Positions 1 through 7,026 of a stretch of 64,000 nt of DNA are shown in pieces (position 1 is the first letter of the stretch; the number at the start of each line of letters is the position of its first letter). This DNA is from Nostocoides sp. HKS02 (GTDB lineage Bacteria > Actinomycetota > Actinomycetes > Actinomycetales > Dermatophilaceae), in the NCBI RefSeq assembly GCF_009707485.1, contig NZ_CP046121.1:3418452-3482451 (forward strand), written 5' to 3'. The position numbers and the translations under genes are program-made. Under the pieces are notes generated by a model. That model was not told the origin of the DNA and did no database searches. It saw nothing but the letters and a program-made list of their open reading frames with translations.

Positions 1-243
1 GTTGATGAACACGCGCTCTCCGAACGAAGCGCCGAGGCCGTAGTCGCAGTAGAACGGCGGGAGGATCGACAGTGACTCGGGCACGGGGCCACCGAAGATC
101 TCGGCGAGCAACGTCCTGCGCTCGTCGAGGTCGTCGAACGCCAGCAGGTTGAGGCGAGAGGTCAGGCTCATCACGAGCTGCACACGCTCGGCGAAGGCTC
201 GTGACTCAGCCGTTCGGGTCTGTAGTCGTTGCTCGTTGCGCAC
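1..243 (-). CDS. Maltose/sugar O-acetyltransferase (Maa/NodL type), partial
   Basis: Only the N-terminal part is present; the gene runs off the left edge. The reading frame gives an Maa-type N-terminal helix (RAFAERVQLVMSLTSRLN), then ERRTLLAEIFGG and the start of the left-handed beta-helix (PPFYCDYGLGASFGERVFIN), as in hexapeptide-repeat acetyl-CoA-dependent sugar acetyltransferases. The ATG at 171 would delete the N-terminal helix, so I prefer the in-frame GTG at 243; a GTG at 276 is also possible. It is divergent from the methyltransferase that starts at 277. Family call is fairly firm; substrate (maltose, galactoside, other) cannot be told. Confidence 0.7.
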   Translation of the reverse strand, partial: MRNEQRLQTRTAESRAFAERVQLVMSLTSRLNLLAFDDLDERRTLLAEIFGGPVPESLSILPPFYCDYGLGASFGERVFIN

Positions 244-276
244 GAGGTCGATGCTGGCACGGCTAGGGTCGAACAC

Positions 277-900
277 ATGCACGAACACCAGGGGTTCGAT
301 GACGCGGCCGCGACGTGGGACGACGACCCGGGCCATGAGGAGCGGCAGGTCGCGGTGGCCCGGGCCATCGAGGAGGCCGTGACGCTGACCCCTCGGATGA
401 GTGCACTCGACGTGGGTGGTGGCACGGGTCGGCTGAGCATCCTGCTCTCCAGACGGGTCGGTTCCGTTGTCGTGACAGACCCGTCCGCGGGGATGGTGCA
501 GGTAGCCCGGGAGCGGATCCAGGCGGCCGGGCTCAGTGACCGACTGCGCGCCGTCCAGGTCGACCTCACGGCAGACCCGCTGGAGGGCACCTACGACGTG
601 GTGTGGAGCTCCATGGCGTTGCACCACGTCCACGACCTCGACGCACTACTGCGGTCCCTGGCGGGACTCCTGGTCGAGGGCGGTCGACTGGCCATCGCCG
701 ACCTCGACGAGGATCGCGACGGTGCCTTCCACGCCGACAAGGCGGACTTCGACGGACACGACGGGTTCGACAGGCACCGTCTCGCCGAGCAGTTGGCCCA
801 GGCCGGATTCGGCGCGGTCAGGTTCGTTGAGGCCACGACCATCCGCAAGGGCGACCGCGAGTTCGGCGTGTTCCTGTGCACGGCGACCAAGGGCGCCTGA
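277..900 (+). CDS. Class I SAM-dependent methyltransferase
   Basis: A 207-residue soluble protein with the Rossmann methyltransferase fold. Motif I is LDVGGGTG (about residues 43-50), followed by an acidic residue in VVTDPSAGMV that would bind SAM, then DVVWSSMALHHV (motif IV region) and GGRLAIADLDED. It resembles small ubiquinone/UbiE-like Methyltransf_11/25 proteins; substrate is unknown. I chose ATG 277 because TAGGGT at 264-269 is a TANNNT -10 box placed 7 nt before it, suggesting a leaderless mRNA; an upstream GTG at 229 would add residues unlike the family. It stands alone, divergent from the acetyltransferase. Confidence 0.85.
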   Translation: MHEHQGFDDAAATWDDDPGHEERQVAVARAIEEAVTLTPRMSALDVGGGTGRLSILLSRRVGSVVVTDPSAGMVQVARERIQAAGLSDRLRAVQVDLTADPLEGTYDVVWSSMALHHVHDLDALLRSLAGLLVEGGRLAIADLDEDRDGAFHADKADFDGHDGFDRHRLAEQLAQAGFGAVRFVEATTIRKGDREFGVFLCTATKGA

Positions 901-925
901 GCCGAGCCGAGTGACGGCACCTCGG

Positions 926-1393
926 TCAGCCCGCGCGGAACCACCGCTTCTTGGTGGGCGGCGCATCTGCCTTGTCGCGAGGCGGGGTCTCGACGTCCGA
1001 TGCGGTGCCCTCGAAAGCTTCGGCGGTGCCCTCGAGGGCGATGAGCTGGAGACTGAGGAAGTAGCCAGACTCTTGGTCTCCGGTGACGGACTCGAGCTCG
1101 ACGTGACCTGATTCGGCGAGGAAGTGGAACGCGTCCAGGCCCGGGAGGCGCAGCTCCGAGATCCACACCGCCTCAAGGAAGCTCGACACCTGACGCTCCG
1201 ACGTGCCAGGGCGGTAGTGGACCAGGGCGACCAGCAGACGCTCGGGGTCGTCGGTGACCTCCACCTCGACCCCAGTGAACATGACACTGGACGCCAGCCG
1301 TTGACGGAGCCTGGACGCGGCAGCGTCGATCAGCGCACCGGAGGCTGGCGGCAGGCTGGTCGTCACCGCGGTCCTGAGTCGTAAGAATTCCAC
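926..1393 (-). CDS. Hypothetical protein
   Basis: About 155 residues with no family I recognise. The first two thirds look folded (mixed alpha/beta, with the stretch MFTGVEVEVTDDPERLLVALVHY cut by no low-complexity sequence), and the C-terminus becomes polar and Lys/Pro rich (PPRDKADAPPTKKRW), probably disordered. No signal peptide, membrane segment or metal motif is seen. Start is uncertain: GTG 1393 or GTG 1402 fit the coding pattern; the frame stays open further up to 1552 but that part is Arg/Ser-rich and unlike protein. It is convergent with the methyltransferase and divergent from the receiver gene at 1555. Confidence 0.55.
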   Translation of the reverse strand: MEFLRLRTAVTTSLPPASGALIDAAASRLRQRLASSVMFTGVEVEVTDDPERLLVALVHYRPGTSERQVSSFLEAVWISELRLPGLDAFHFLAESGHVELESVTGDQESGYFLSLQLIALEGTAEAFEGTASDVETPPRDKADAPPTKKRWFRAG

Positions 1394-1554
1394 GCGGTCC
1401 ACGCTGGTGAGACTGCACGACGACGGTCGAATGAGCAACTGCCTCGCGTGACTGGCTTCGCGTGCCGCGTCTGGCTGGCTTGGCGTGCCCCGTCTGCCGC
1501 GAGCCGGGTCCTCCACGCGTAGGCTGGCGCAACGGCGTCTGAGAGGGATCATCG

Positions 1555-1917
1555 ATGAAGGTTCTTGTTGTAGAGGACGACGTGGACATCCAGGATCTTG
1601 CTATCCACCTGCTCGGGCGCGCCGGGTACGACGTCGTGGTCGAGGGCGACGGTGAGGCCGGCCTGGCTGCCGCGCTGACGCAGCAACCCGACCTCGTGGT
1701 CCTGGACTGGATGATGCCGGCGATGACCGGGGTCGAGGTATGCCGGGCCATGCGTGCGGACCCTCGGGCGAAGAACATCGCCGTCCTGATGCTGACGTCC
1801 AAGGCCCAGGAGGCCGACATCGACCAGGCCTTTACCGCGGGAGCCGATGACTACATGGTCAAGCCGTTCCGGGGCAGCGAGCTGGTCAGCCGGGTCAGGT
1901 CGCTGACGGCCAGGTAG
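1555..1917 (+). CDS. Stand-alone response regulator receiver domain
   Basis: 120 residues forming one CheY-like receiver and nothing else. Acidic pocket D8/D9, phospho-acceptor D51 in VVLDWMMPAM, the switch Thr in MLTSKAQ and Lys in MVKPF are all present, so it should be phosphorylatable. With no output domain it must act through protein-protein contacts or as a relay. A Shine-Dalgarno-like GAGAGGGA lies just before ATG 1555, and TAGGCT at 1520-1525 is a likely -10 box. No kinase gene is adjacent; the large hybrid kinase at 57.8 kb is the only kinase in the window apart from KdpD and the PspC kinase, but pairing is speculation. Confidence 0.9.
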   Translation: MKVLVVEDDVDIQDLAIHLLGRAGYDVVVEGDGEAGLAAALTQQPDLVVLDWMMPAMTGVEVCRAMRADPRAKNIAVLMLTSKAQEADIDQAFTAGADDYMVKPFRGSELVSRVRSLTAR

Positions 1918-1974
1918 CTGTGAGCGCCAGGTGCACAGCGTCCGCCATTCGACCTGTCGTGACAGGAGTCCCCC

Positions 1975-2403
1975 GTGCGAGCACAGATCTTCTTCATCAC
2001 CCTGGCTGTCGATGACCTCGACCGCGCCGTCAGCTTCTACCGCGACGGGCTGGGCTGGCCGACTGAGGGAGTGGTGGGCAGCGAGTTCCATGACGAGGTC
2101 ACCGGCGCGGACGGGACCATCGCCTTCGTCACCCTCGAGGATGGCCTGAAGCTCGGCCTCTACGAGCGAACGAACCTCGCCAAGGACGCCAGCCTGCCCC
2201 TTGGCCACCCCAGTTCGGCGCAGTTCAGTCTCGGCATACCGGCCACCTCTCGAGAAGATGTCGACGCGATGCTCGAGCAAGCGAGCCGCGCGGGCGGGAC
2301 CCTCACCGCTCCCGCCCACCTTCGGCCCTTCGGCGTCTACTCCGGTTACTTCACCGATCCCGACGGACACCTCTTCGAGGTGGCCTGGGACAGCAACGCC
2401 TAG
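1975..2403 (+). CDS. VOC (glyoxalase/bleomycin-resistance fold) protein
   Basis: 142 residues with the paired beta-alpha-beta-beta-beta modules of the vicinal oxygen chelate superfamily: an N-terminal half beginning IFFITLAVDDLDRAVSFYRDGLGW and a C-terminal half ending GYFTDPDGHLFEVAWD, where the Glu in LFEVAW is the usual metal ligand position. Likely a lyase, dioxygenase or binding protein; the sub-family is not evident. Start GTG 1975 follows AGGAG at 1963-1967. It lies just downstream of the lone receiver gene in the same direction, with its own ribosome site. Confidence 0.85.
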   Translation: MRAQIFFITLAVDDLDRAVSFYRDGLGWPTEGVVGSEFHDEVTGADGTIAFVTLEDGLKLGLYERTNLAKDASLPLGHPSSAQFSLGIPATSREDVDAMLEQASRAGGTLTAPAHLRPFGVYSGYFTDPDGHLFEVAWDSNA

Positions 2404-2529
2404 CACCAGGAAGGGCTGACGTCGCACGCCGCGGCGCTGGCTGGGGAATGCAGGTGGGTTCCCGAACCTGTTGTTCTCGGCACTGGGCTGCCAAGATGCG
2501 TTCATGCCAGCTGCTCGCCGAGCTACGTC

Positions 2530-3393
2530 GTGACGACAACGAACACCCTCCGGCTCGCCGACGCCGACATCGTCTACGACGTCCATGGCGAGCTGCCGTC
2601 CCCTGACGGGCGCCCGCCGCTGTTCATGATCGGCCAGCCGATGGACGCCAGCGGCTTCATGGCCTTGGCCTCCTACTTCCCTGACCGAACGGTCGTTACC
2701 TACGACCCCCGTGGGCTGGGTCGCAGCACCCGCCACGACGGTCGCGTCGACCACGCCCCCACCGGCCAGGCCGAAGACGTCCACGCGCTGATCCAGTCGC
2801 TCGCCGCCGGCCCGGTCGAGATGTTCGCCAGCAGCGGTGGCGCCGTGACCGCACTCGCGCTCGTCGCGGCATACCCCGACGACGTCACCACGCTGGTGGC
2901 CCACGAACCGCCGCTGATCCACGTGCTCCCCGATGCCGAAGCCATAGAGCGCGCCCTCGCGGAGGTCCAGGACGCCTACCAGGCGGGCGGGCGGAACGCC
3001 GGCATGGCGGCATTCATCACGATGATCTCCTGGCGTGGAGAGTTCACACCGGCCTACTTCGACCTGCCGCCCGCCGACCCCGCCGCGTTCGGGATGCCCG
3101 GCGACGACGACGGATCCCGCGACGACCCGCTCCTGTCTGACCGCTCCTCGGCGGTGAGCGGCTACCGACTCGAACTCGAGGCCCTGGCCGCGTCGCCCAC
3201 CCGCATCGTGGTCGCCGTCGGCGAAGAGTCGCTGGACATCTTCACCGGGCGGACCTCCCTGGCCGTCGCCGGGCTTCTCGGGCAGGAGCCGACGGTGTTC
3301 CCGAGCCACCACGGCGGGTTCGTCGGCGGCGACTCGGGGTATGCCGGCAAGCCCGAGGAGTTCGCGCGCACGCTCCGTGAGGTCCTCGGCTGA
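2530..3393 (+). CDS. Alpha/beta-fold hydrolase
   Basis: 287 residues of the alpha/beta hydrolase fold. DPRGLGRS after the second strand and the nucleophile elbow FASSGGAV (the A-x-S-x-G variant of GxSxG) are clear; the late SHHGGFVGG supplies the catalytic His, and an acidic member probably sits in VAVGEESLD. A cap-like helical insert follows the nucleophile. These proteins are usually esterases, epoxide hydrolases or haloperoxidase-like; the substrate is unknown. GTG 2530 starts the gene after 126 nt of non-coding sequence in which I see nothing definite. Confidence 0.85.
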   Translation: MTTTNTLRLADADIVYDVHGELPSPDGRPPLFMIGQPMDASGFMALASYFPDRTVVTYDPRGLGRSTRHDGRVDHAPTGQAEDVHALIQSLAAGPVEMFASSGGAVTALALVAAYPDDVTTLVAHEPPLIHVLPDAEAIERALAEVQDAYQAGGRNAGMAAFITMISWRGEFTPAYFDLPPADPAAFGMPGDDDGSRDDPLLSDRSSAVSGYRLELEALAASPTRIVVAVGEESLDIFTGRTSLAVAGLLGQEPTVFPSHHGGFVGGDSGYAGKPEEFARTLREVLG

Positions 3394-3427
3394 GGTCCCC
3401 GCGCGGCCAGCTCACCGCCGCGCTCGC

Positions 3428-3943
3428 CTATCGAGGCGGTAGAGGCGTCAGGCCGTACCGTTCGACCAGGTCGGGCACCCAGGGCGCGTCCTGGAAGACC
3501 AGGCCGTGCTTCTCGGCGAGCTGCGCGAGCTCGTCGGGATCGGGTGGCCCGTCCGTGAGCTGGTCTGCCAGCCCCCAGAAGAAGTGCTCGAAGCCTGCGG
3601 GACTGATGATCTCGACCATCCTCGCCGGGGTGGTGCCCGCGTTCCACATCGTGTGCAGCTCGCCGCGCGGTTTGGTGATGTAACCGCCCGCCTCGAGGAC
3701 GACCTCACGGTCACCGGATCGGAAACCGATCGCACCCTCGGTGACGATGGAGTACTCGTCCTCCAGCGTGTGCAGATGGGGCGGGACGAGAGCGCCCACC
3801 GGAAACGGGTGCTCGACGACGGAGACCAAACCGTTGGTCTGTTCCCCGAACAGCTTGAACACCACCCCGATCGAGCCGAGGGACCCTTCGCGCCCCTCGC
3901 CGGGCTGGAGCACGGTCAGCGGCGGAGCCTCGAAATCTGGCAC
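3428..3943 (-). CDS. Cupin-domain protein
   Basis: 171 residues with one small cupin barrel. Metal-ligand motif 1 is PPHLHTLEDEYSIVTEG and motif 2 is KPRGELHTMWNAG, so histidines and a glutamate for a metal are retained. The C-terminal tail (PDPDELAQLAEKHGL) is the helix typical of quercetinase-like/DUF cupins found next to TetR genes. GTG 3943 is the start because GAGGAAGAGG lies at the right distance upstream; an ATG at 3988 would add poorly conserved sequence. It is divergent from the TetR gene at 4076 and has a clear promoter (see 3993-4059), so it is probably the target of that repressor. Confidence 0.85.
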   Translation of the reverse strand: MPDFEAPPLTVLQPGEGREGSLGSIGVVFKLFGEQTNGLVSVVEHPFPVGALVPPHLHTLEDEYSIVTEGAIGFRSGDREVVLEAGGYITKPRGELHTMWNAGTTPARMVEIISPAGFEHFFWGLADQLTDGPPDPDELAQLAEKHGLVFQDAPWVPDLVERYGLTPLPPR

Positions 3944-3992
3944 GAAACACCTCTTCCTCACGGTGAAGCGACGGATATGGAAATACACTGGT

Positions 3993-4059
3993 GTTCATCC
4001 AATGTCCTCCCGACCCCAGGCGGTGTCAACGCTTTGACTGAACAATCCCGTTCATCCAA
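3993..4059 (-). promoter_or_regulatory. Promoter of the cupin gene flanked by a 10-bp direct repeat
   Basis: Read on the minus strand there is a perfect TTGACA (4029-4024), a 17-nt spacer and GACATT (4006-4001). The decamer GTTCATCCAA occurs twice on the plus strand, at 3993-4002 and 4050-4059, flanking the promoter; the second copy is part of an inverted repeat TGAAC-N6-GTTCA (4039-4054). This is what a TetR operator pair controlling a divergent target and the regulator itself would look like. The promoter match is seen in the sequence; binding by the TetR protein is inferred. Confidence 0.6.
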
Positions 4060-4075
4060 AAGTCGCGCGTACCGG

Positions 4076-4660
4076 ATGCGGCAGCGCGCGGAGAGCATGG
4101 CGGAGACGCGCCTTCGGATCGTGGAAGCCACCTCGCTGCTCCACGAGAGCGTCGGGCCGGCGCACACGACGATCTCGGGGATCGCGGAGCGCGCCGGTGT
4201 CACGCGGCTGACGGTCTATCGGCACTTTCCGGACGACGAGTCCCTGTTCGCGGCCTGCTCGGCCCACTGGACTGCTCAGCAGCGTCTTCCCGATCCGGCA
4301 GCGTGGGCCGGCGTCGCCGACCCCGAGGAGCGGTTGCGGGTCGGGTTGACCGACCTGTACCGCTTCTACCGGGCTGGTGAGCCCATGCTTCGACGGATCT
4401 ACGGGGACTGGGACTGCCTGCCCGCGACGATCCAGGCCGAGCTCTCACGGCGGGACGTTGCTCTGCGTGACGTACTTCTCGAGCCGTTTGGCCCCTCACG
4501 ACCCAAGCGGCTGGTCGCCGTCCTGGGGCACGCCGTGTCGTTCTGGACCTGGCGATCGCTCTGTATCGACAACGGGCTCACGAACCCCTCCGCGGTGTCT
4601 GCGATGACCGCGCTCGCCCACGCCGTCGCCCCAGCGGAACGGAGGTCTCCACGGCGATGA
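4076..4660 (+). CDS. TetR-family transcriptional regulator
   Basis: 194 residues. The N-terminal helix-turn-helix reads TISGIAERAGVTRLTVYRHFPDDESLF, a canonical TetR DNA-binding domain; the rest is helical and would hold the ligand pocket (FWTWRSL near the end). ATG 4076 keeps both candidate operator copies upstream of the coding region; a TTG at 4034 would extend it by 14 residues, including part of the inverted repeat, and is less likely. Its divergent neighbour, the cupin gene, is the obvious target. Confidence 0.9.
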   Translation: MRQRAESMAETRLRIVEATSLLHESVGPAHTTISGIAERAGVTRLTVYRHFPDDESLFAACSAHWTAQQRLPDPAAWAGVADPEERLRVGLTDLYRFYRAGEPMLRRIYGDWDCLPATIQAELSRRDVALRDVLLEPFGPSRPKRLVAVLGHAVSFWTWRSLCIDNGLTNPSAVSAMTALAHAVAPAERRSPRR

Positions 4661-4682
4661 GTCTGGCGGCGCCGATGCTTGC

Positions 4683-4709
4683 TGAATCTATCGAGAATCG
4701 ATAGATTCA
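4683..4709. promoter_or_regulatory. Perfect 12-bp-arm palindrome upstream of DUF2975/HTH operon
   Basis: TGAATCTATCGA (4683-4694), spacer GAA, TCGATAGATTCA (4698-4709). It is strikingly AT-rich for this DNA and sits 29 nt upstream of the DUF2975 start at 4738, so an operator for the downstream HTH protein is the best reading; a terminator would be expected to be GC-rich and to follow a gene directly, while the TetR stop is 23 nt upstream. Confidence 0.7.
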
Positions 4710-4737
4710 CATCGTCATTCGATGGAAGGGGGATGCG

Positions 4738-5223
4738 ATGGGGAAGCTGACAGTGGGCGCGCTGCGGGCGGTGCTCCTCGGCGTACTCGTCGGGACCGTG
4801 CTGGTCCAGGCCTTGATGGTGTGGGCGTTGGTCACCCGCCCGGGGGACGGGGCGCTCCCGCTGACTCCGCTGCGCGCCGTCACGATCCTGGGCATGGCGG
4901 CGGTCCAGGTCGCCGTGGTGTGCGTGTGGCGGCTGGTGACGATGGTGCGACGCGGAACCGTCTTCTCGCACGCCGCTTTTCGGTACGTGGACGGCGTGAT
5001 CGGCGCGATCGTGGCGGCTTCGGGCGTGTGGTTCGCGGTCACCATCCTCAACGCCCCGGGTCAGCGGGCCGACCCAGGCGTCACCATCATCATGGGCGGA
5101 ATCGGGGTGGCCATCCTGGGGGTTGCCCTCATCGTGCTGGTGCTGCGGATGTTGCTCGCCCAGGCCGTGGCGCGCGACGTCGAGGCGACGCAGCTGCAGG
5201 CCGAGCTGGACGAGGTGATCTGA
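4738..5223 (+). CDS. DUF2975 membrane protein
   Basis: 161 residues with four predicted membrane helices (about residues 8-32, 45-66, 88-106 and 117-140) and a charged C-terminal tail ending in QLQAELDEVI that resembles a short coiled coil. The pattern and gene order match the DUF2975 family, which is usually encoded next to a small YozG-type HTH protein, as here. Function is unknown. GGAAGGGGG precedes ATG 4738. The stop codon overlaps the next start by one base, so the two are co-translated. Confidence 0.85.
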   Translation: MGKLTVGALRAVLLGVLVGTVLVQALMVWALVTRPGDGALPLTPLRAVTILGMAAVQVAVVCVWRLVTMVRRGTVFSHAAFRYVDGVIGAIVAASGVWFAVTILNAPGQRADPGVTIIMGGIGVAILGVALIVLVLRMLLAQAVARDVEATQLQAELDEVI

Positions 5224-5477
5224 TGCCGATCGCCGTCGACATCGACGTGATGCTGGCCAGGCGGAAGATGTCCGTGGGCGAGCTCGCGGACCGCGTGGGC
5301 ATCACGCCCGCCAACCTGGCCGTCCTCAAGAATGGGCGTGCCAAGGCGGTGCGCTTTGCGACGCTTGCTGCCTTGTGCGAGGTGCTCAGGTGCCAGCCGG
5401 GCGACCTGCTGCGCTGGGAGGCCGAGGACGCGCAGGCCCATGAGCTGGATCGCCGATCACCCGCAGCATCGTCCTGA
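5223..5477 (+). CDS. Small Cro/C1-type HTH regulator (YozG-like)
   Basis: 84 residues, nearly all one HTH_3/XRE domain: MLARRKMSVGELADRVG, then ITPANLAVLKNGRAKAVRF and a helix ending CQPGDLLRWE, matching YozG-type repressors. Start ATG 5223 shares one base with the preceding stop. As the second gene of the DUF2975 pair it is the natural reader of the palindrome at 4683-4709, making the operon autoregulated; this is inference from gene order. How the membrane partner would influence it is unknown. Confidence 0.9.
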   Translation: MPIAVDIDVMLARRKMSVGELADRVGITPANLAVLKNGRAKAVRFATLAALCEVLRCQPGDLLRWEAEDAQAHELDRRSPAASS

Positions 5478-5551
5478 CCCTGTCGGGCGATGAGTTTCGC
5501 GCTCGCGCAGGGTCTCTCTACCGACCAGACACCAGGTATCCCGGAGGCCGC

Positions 5552-6115
5552 ATGCGCAAGGTCGTGCTCTACACCCTGCAGTCCCTCGACGGGGCGGTCG
5601 ACGATCCCGATCGGTTCTTCGCCCAGAGCCAGGAGCGGGCCGAGGTCCCCGAGTTCGACTCCGCGATGCTGGACAACGAACAGAGGATCATCGCCGCGCA
5701 GGACACGGTGCTGCTCGGCCGCTCCATGTACGACCAGTGGTCGCGGTTCTGGCCGACCGCGGACTACGAGCCGTTTGCCAGCTTCATCAACGGCGTCAAG
5801 AAGTACGTGGTGACGTCCTCGCCGTTGTCGAGCACGTGGCGCAACGCAGAGGCAGTCCATGCGCCAGTGGAGGACTGGGTGCGCGACCTGAAGGCCACGC
5901 CCGGGGGTGACATCGGTGTCCACGGCAGCATCCAGCTGGCGCAATCGCTGCTCGCGGCGGGACTTGTGGACGAGCTGCAGCTCGTGGTGGGCCCGACGGT
6001 CGGATTCACGGGACGGAGGCTGTTCAGCAGCACCGACGACATCCGCCGCCTTGACCTCATCAGCGCACGGCCGACCCCCAGCGGCGCGGTGCTGCTGACC
6101 TACCGTATGCCGTGA
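5552..6115 (+). CDS. Dihydrofolate-reductase-like (RibD C-terminal) protein
   Basis: 187 residues of the RibD_C / YyaP-YwjB family: N-terminal strand VVLYTLQSLDGAVDD, the VLLGRSMYDQW motif, GDIGVHGSIQLAQSLL (the glycine-rich nucleotide-binding turn) and VDELQLVVGPTVGFTGRRLF. NADPH-dependent reduction of a pterin- or pyrimidine-like substrate is the family expectation, but the physiological substrate is not known. Start ATG 5552 follows GGAGG. It overlaps the weak upstream extension of the DeoC-like frame and probably ends just before it. Confidence 0.85.
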   Translation: MRKVVLYTLQSLDGAVDDPDRFFAQSQERAEVPEFDSAMLDNEQRIIAAQDTVLLGRSMYDQWSRFWPTADYEPFASFINGVKKYVVTSSPLSSTWRNAEAVHAPVEDWVRDLKATPGGDIGVHGSIQLAQSLLAAGLVDELQLVVGPTVGFTGRRLFSSTDDIRRLDLISARPTPSGAVLLTYRMP

Positions 6116-6222
6116 GCGTCGCGCTCGGGCTTTCGCGTCCACCTCGGTCGCGCTTTACTCGTGGGTACGCCGGGCTTGTGGTCGGCGCGGTACTCCGGCG
6201 CGTGATGGAAGGGGGGACGGTC

Positions 6223-6981
6223 GTGCAGGGTGACCACTACGGCAAGGCCAGGTTGAGCGTTCGTGAGGTCGCGGGGATGGTGGACCTCCTGGTCTTGGAT
6301 CCGAGCGGGTCAGCGCAGGACGTTGCCGACGCGTGCGGCACCGCCGCCCGCGCACATCTGGCGACCGTGTACTGCCTTGGCCACAGGGTGAAGGCCGCCG
6401 CGGATCAGCTCGCCGGGTCGGGCGTCGGCGTCGGCACGGTCGTTCCTGGGTCCGATGCAACCGGTGACCTCTCGCTCACGATGTCAAAGGCCAAGCAGTC
6501 CTTGGATGCTGGCGCGACCGAGATCGCCGTGATCGTCGCGAACCGGTGGTGGCGTGAGCACGGTGACGCGGTGCTGGCCCGGGAGGTCCGCTCGCTCGCA
6601 GGGCTCGCGGCCGACCACGACGCGGCGCTCAAGGTCGTCTTCCTGACGGGCGGACTCGACGAGGCCGAACTGGTCCGGGGATGCCGGCTGGCGGAGGAGG
6701 CCGGCGCGCGGATCCTGCAAGGTGGGTCGTGGTTCACCTCGGACCGGTCCACCTTGGCGGAACTCCACGTGATGCGGGCGGCGGTCAGTGCCGCGGTCGT
6801 CGTCAAGGGTGCCGGCTACATCAAGTCGCTCGACCTCCTGCTGCTCGGCTACGCGCACGGGCTCGGTCGGTTCAATGTGCAGCGGGTCGACGAGCTGCTG
6901 GCCGATGCGATGCATCGCAGCGAGGGTGGCGACCTGCTCGTCCCACCGATGAACGACCTGCACCCGCAGATTCCCCTCTGA
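6223..6981 (+). CDS. DeoC/LacD-like aldolase fold protein lacking catalytic Lys and Asp
   Basis: 252 residues that align along their length with class I deoxyribose-phosphate aldolase (DERA): VYCLGHRVKAA, GTVVPGS, KAKQSLDAGATEI and VVVKGAGYI. Known DERA chemistry needs a Schiff-base Lys (Ec K167 in the IKTSTG motif) and Asp102; here the equivalent segments read RILQGGSWF (around residues 164-171, no Lys) and EIAVI (Ala102). Only K195 of VKGAGYI is kept. The protein is therefore probably not an active DERA. GTG 6223 is chosen because GGAAGGGGGG lies 6 nt upstream; ATG 6205 is the alternative. No other nucleoside-catabolism gene is near. Confidence 0.75.
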   Translation: MQGDHYGKARLSVREVAGMVDLLVLDPSGSAQDVADACGTAARAHLATVYCLGHRVKAAADQLAGSGVGVGTVVPGSDATGDLSLTMSKAKQSLDAGATEIAVIVANRWWREHGDAVLAREVRSLAGLAADHDAALKVVFLTGGLDEAELVRGCRLAEEAGARILQGGSWFTSDRSTLAELHVMRAAVSAAVVVKGAGYIKSLDLLLLGYAHGLGRFNVQRVDELLADAMHRSEGGDLLVPPMNDLHPQIPL

Positions 6982-7026
6982 CGGCGTATCCGCGCGGGGG
7001 CCAGGCCTTTCCGTCGAGACGAGGTG

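Noticed and set aside
171..590. Minus-strand frame opposite the methyltransferase
   Set aside because: Ser/Arg-rich composition, no homology features, fully antisense to a good gene.
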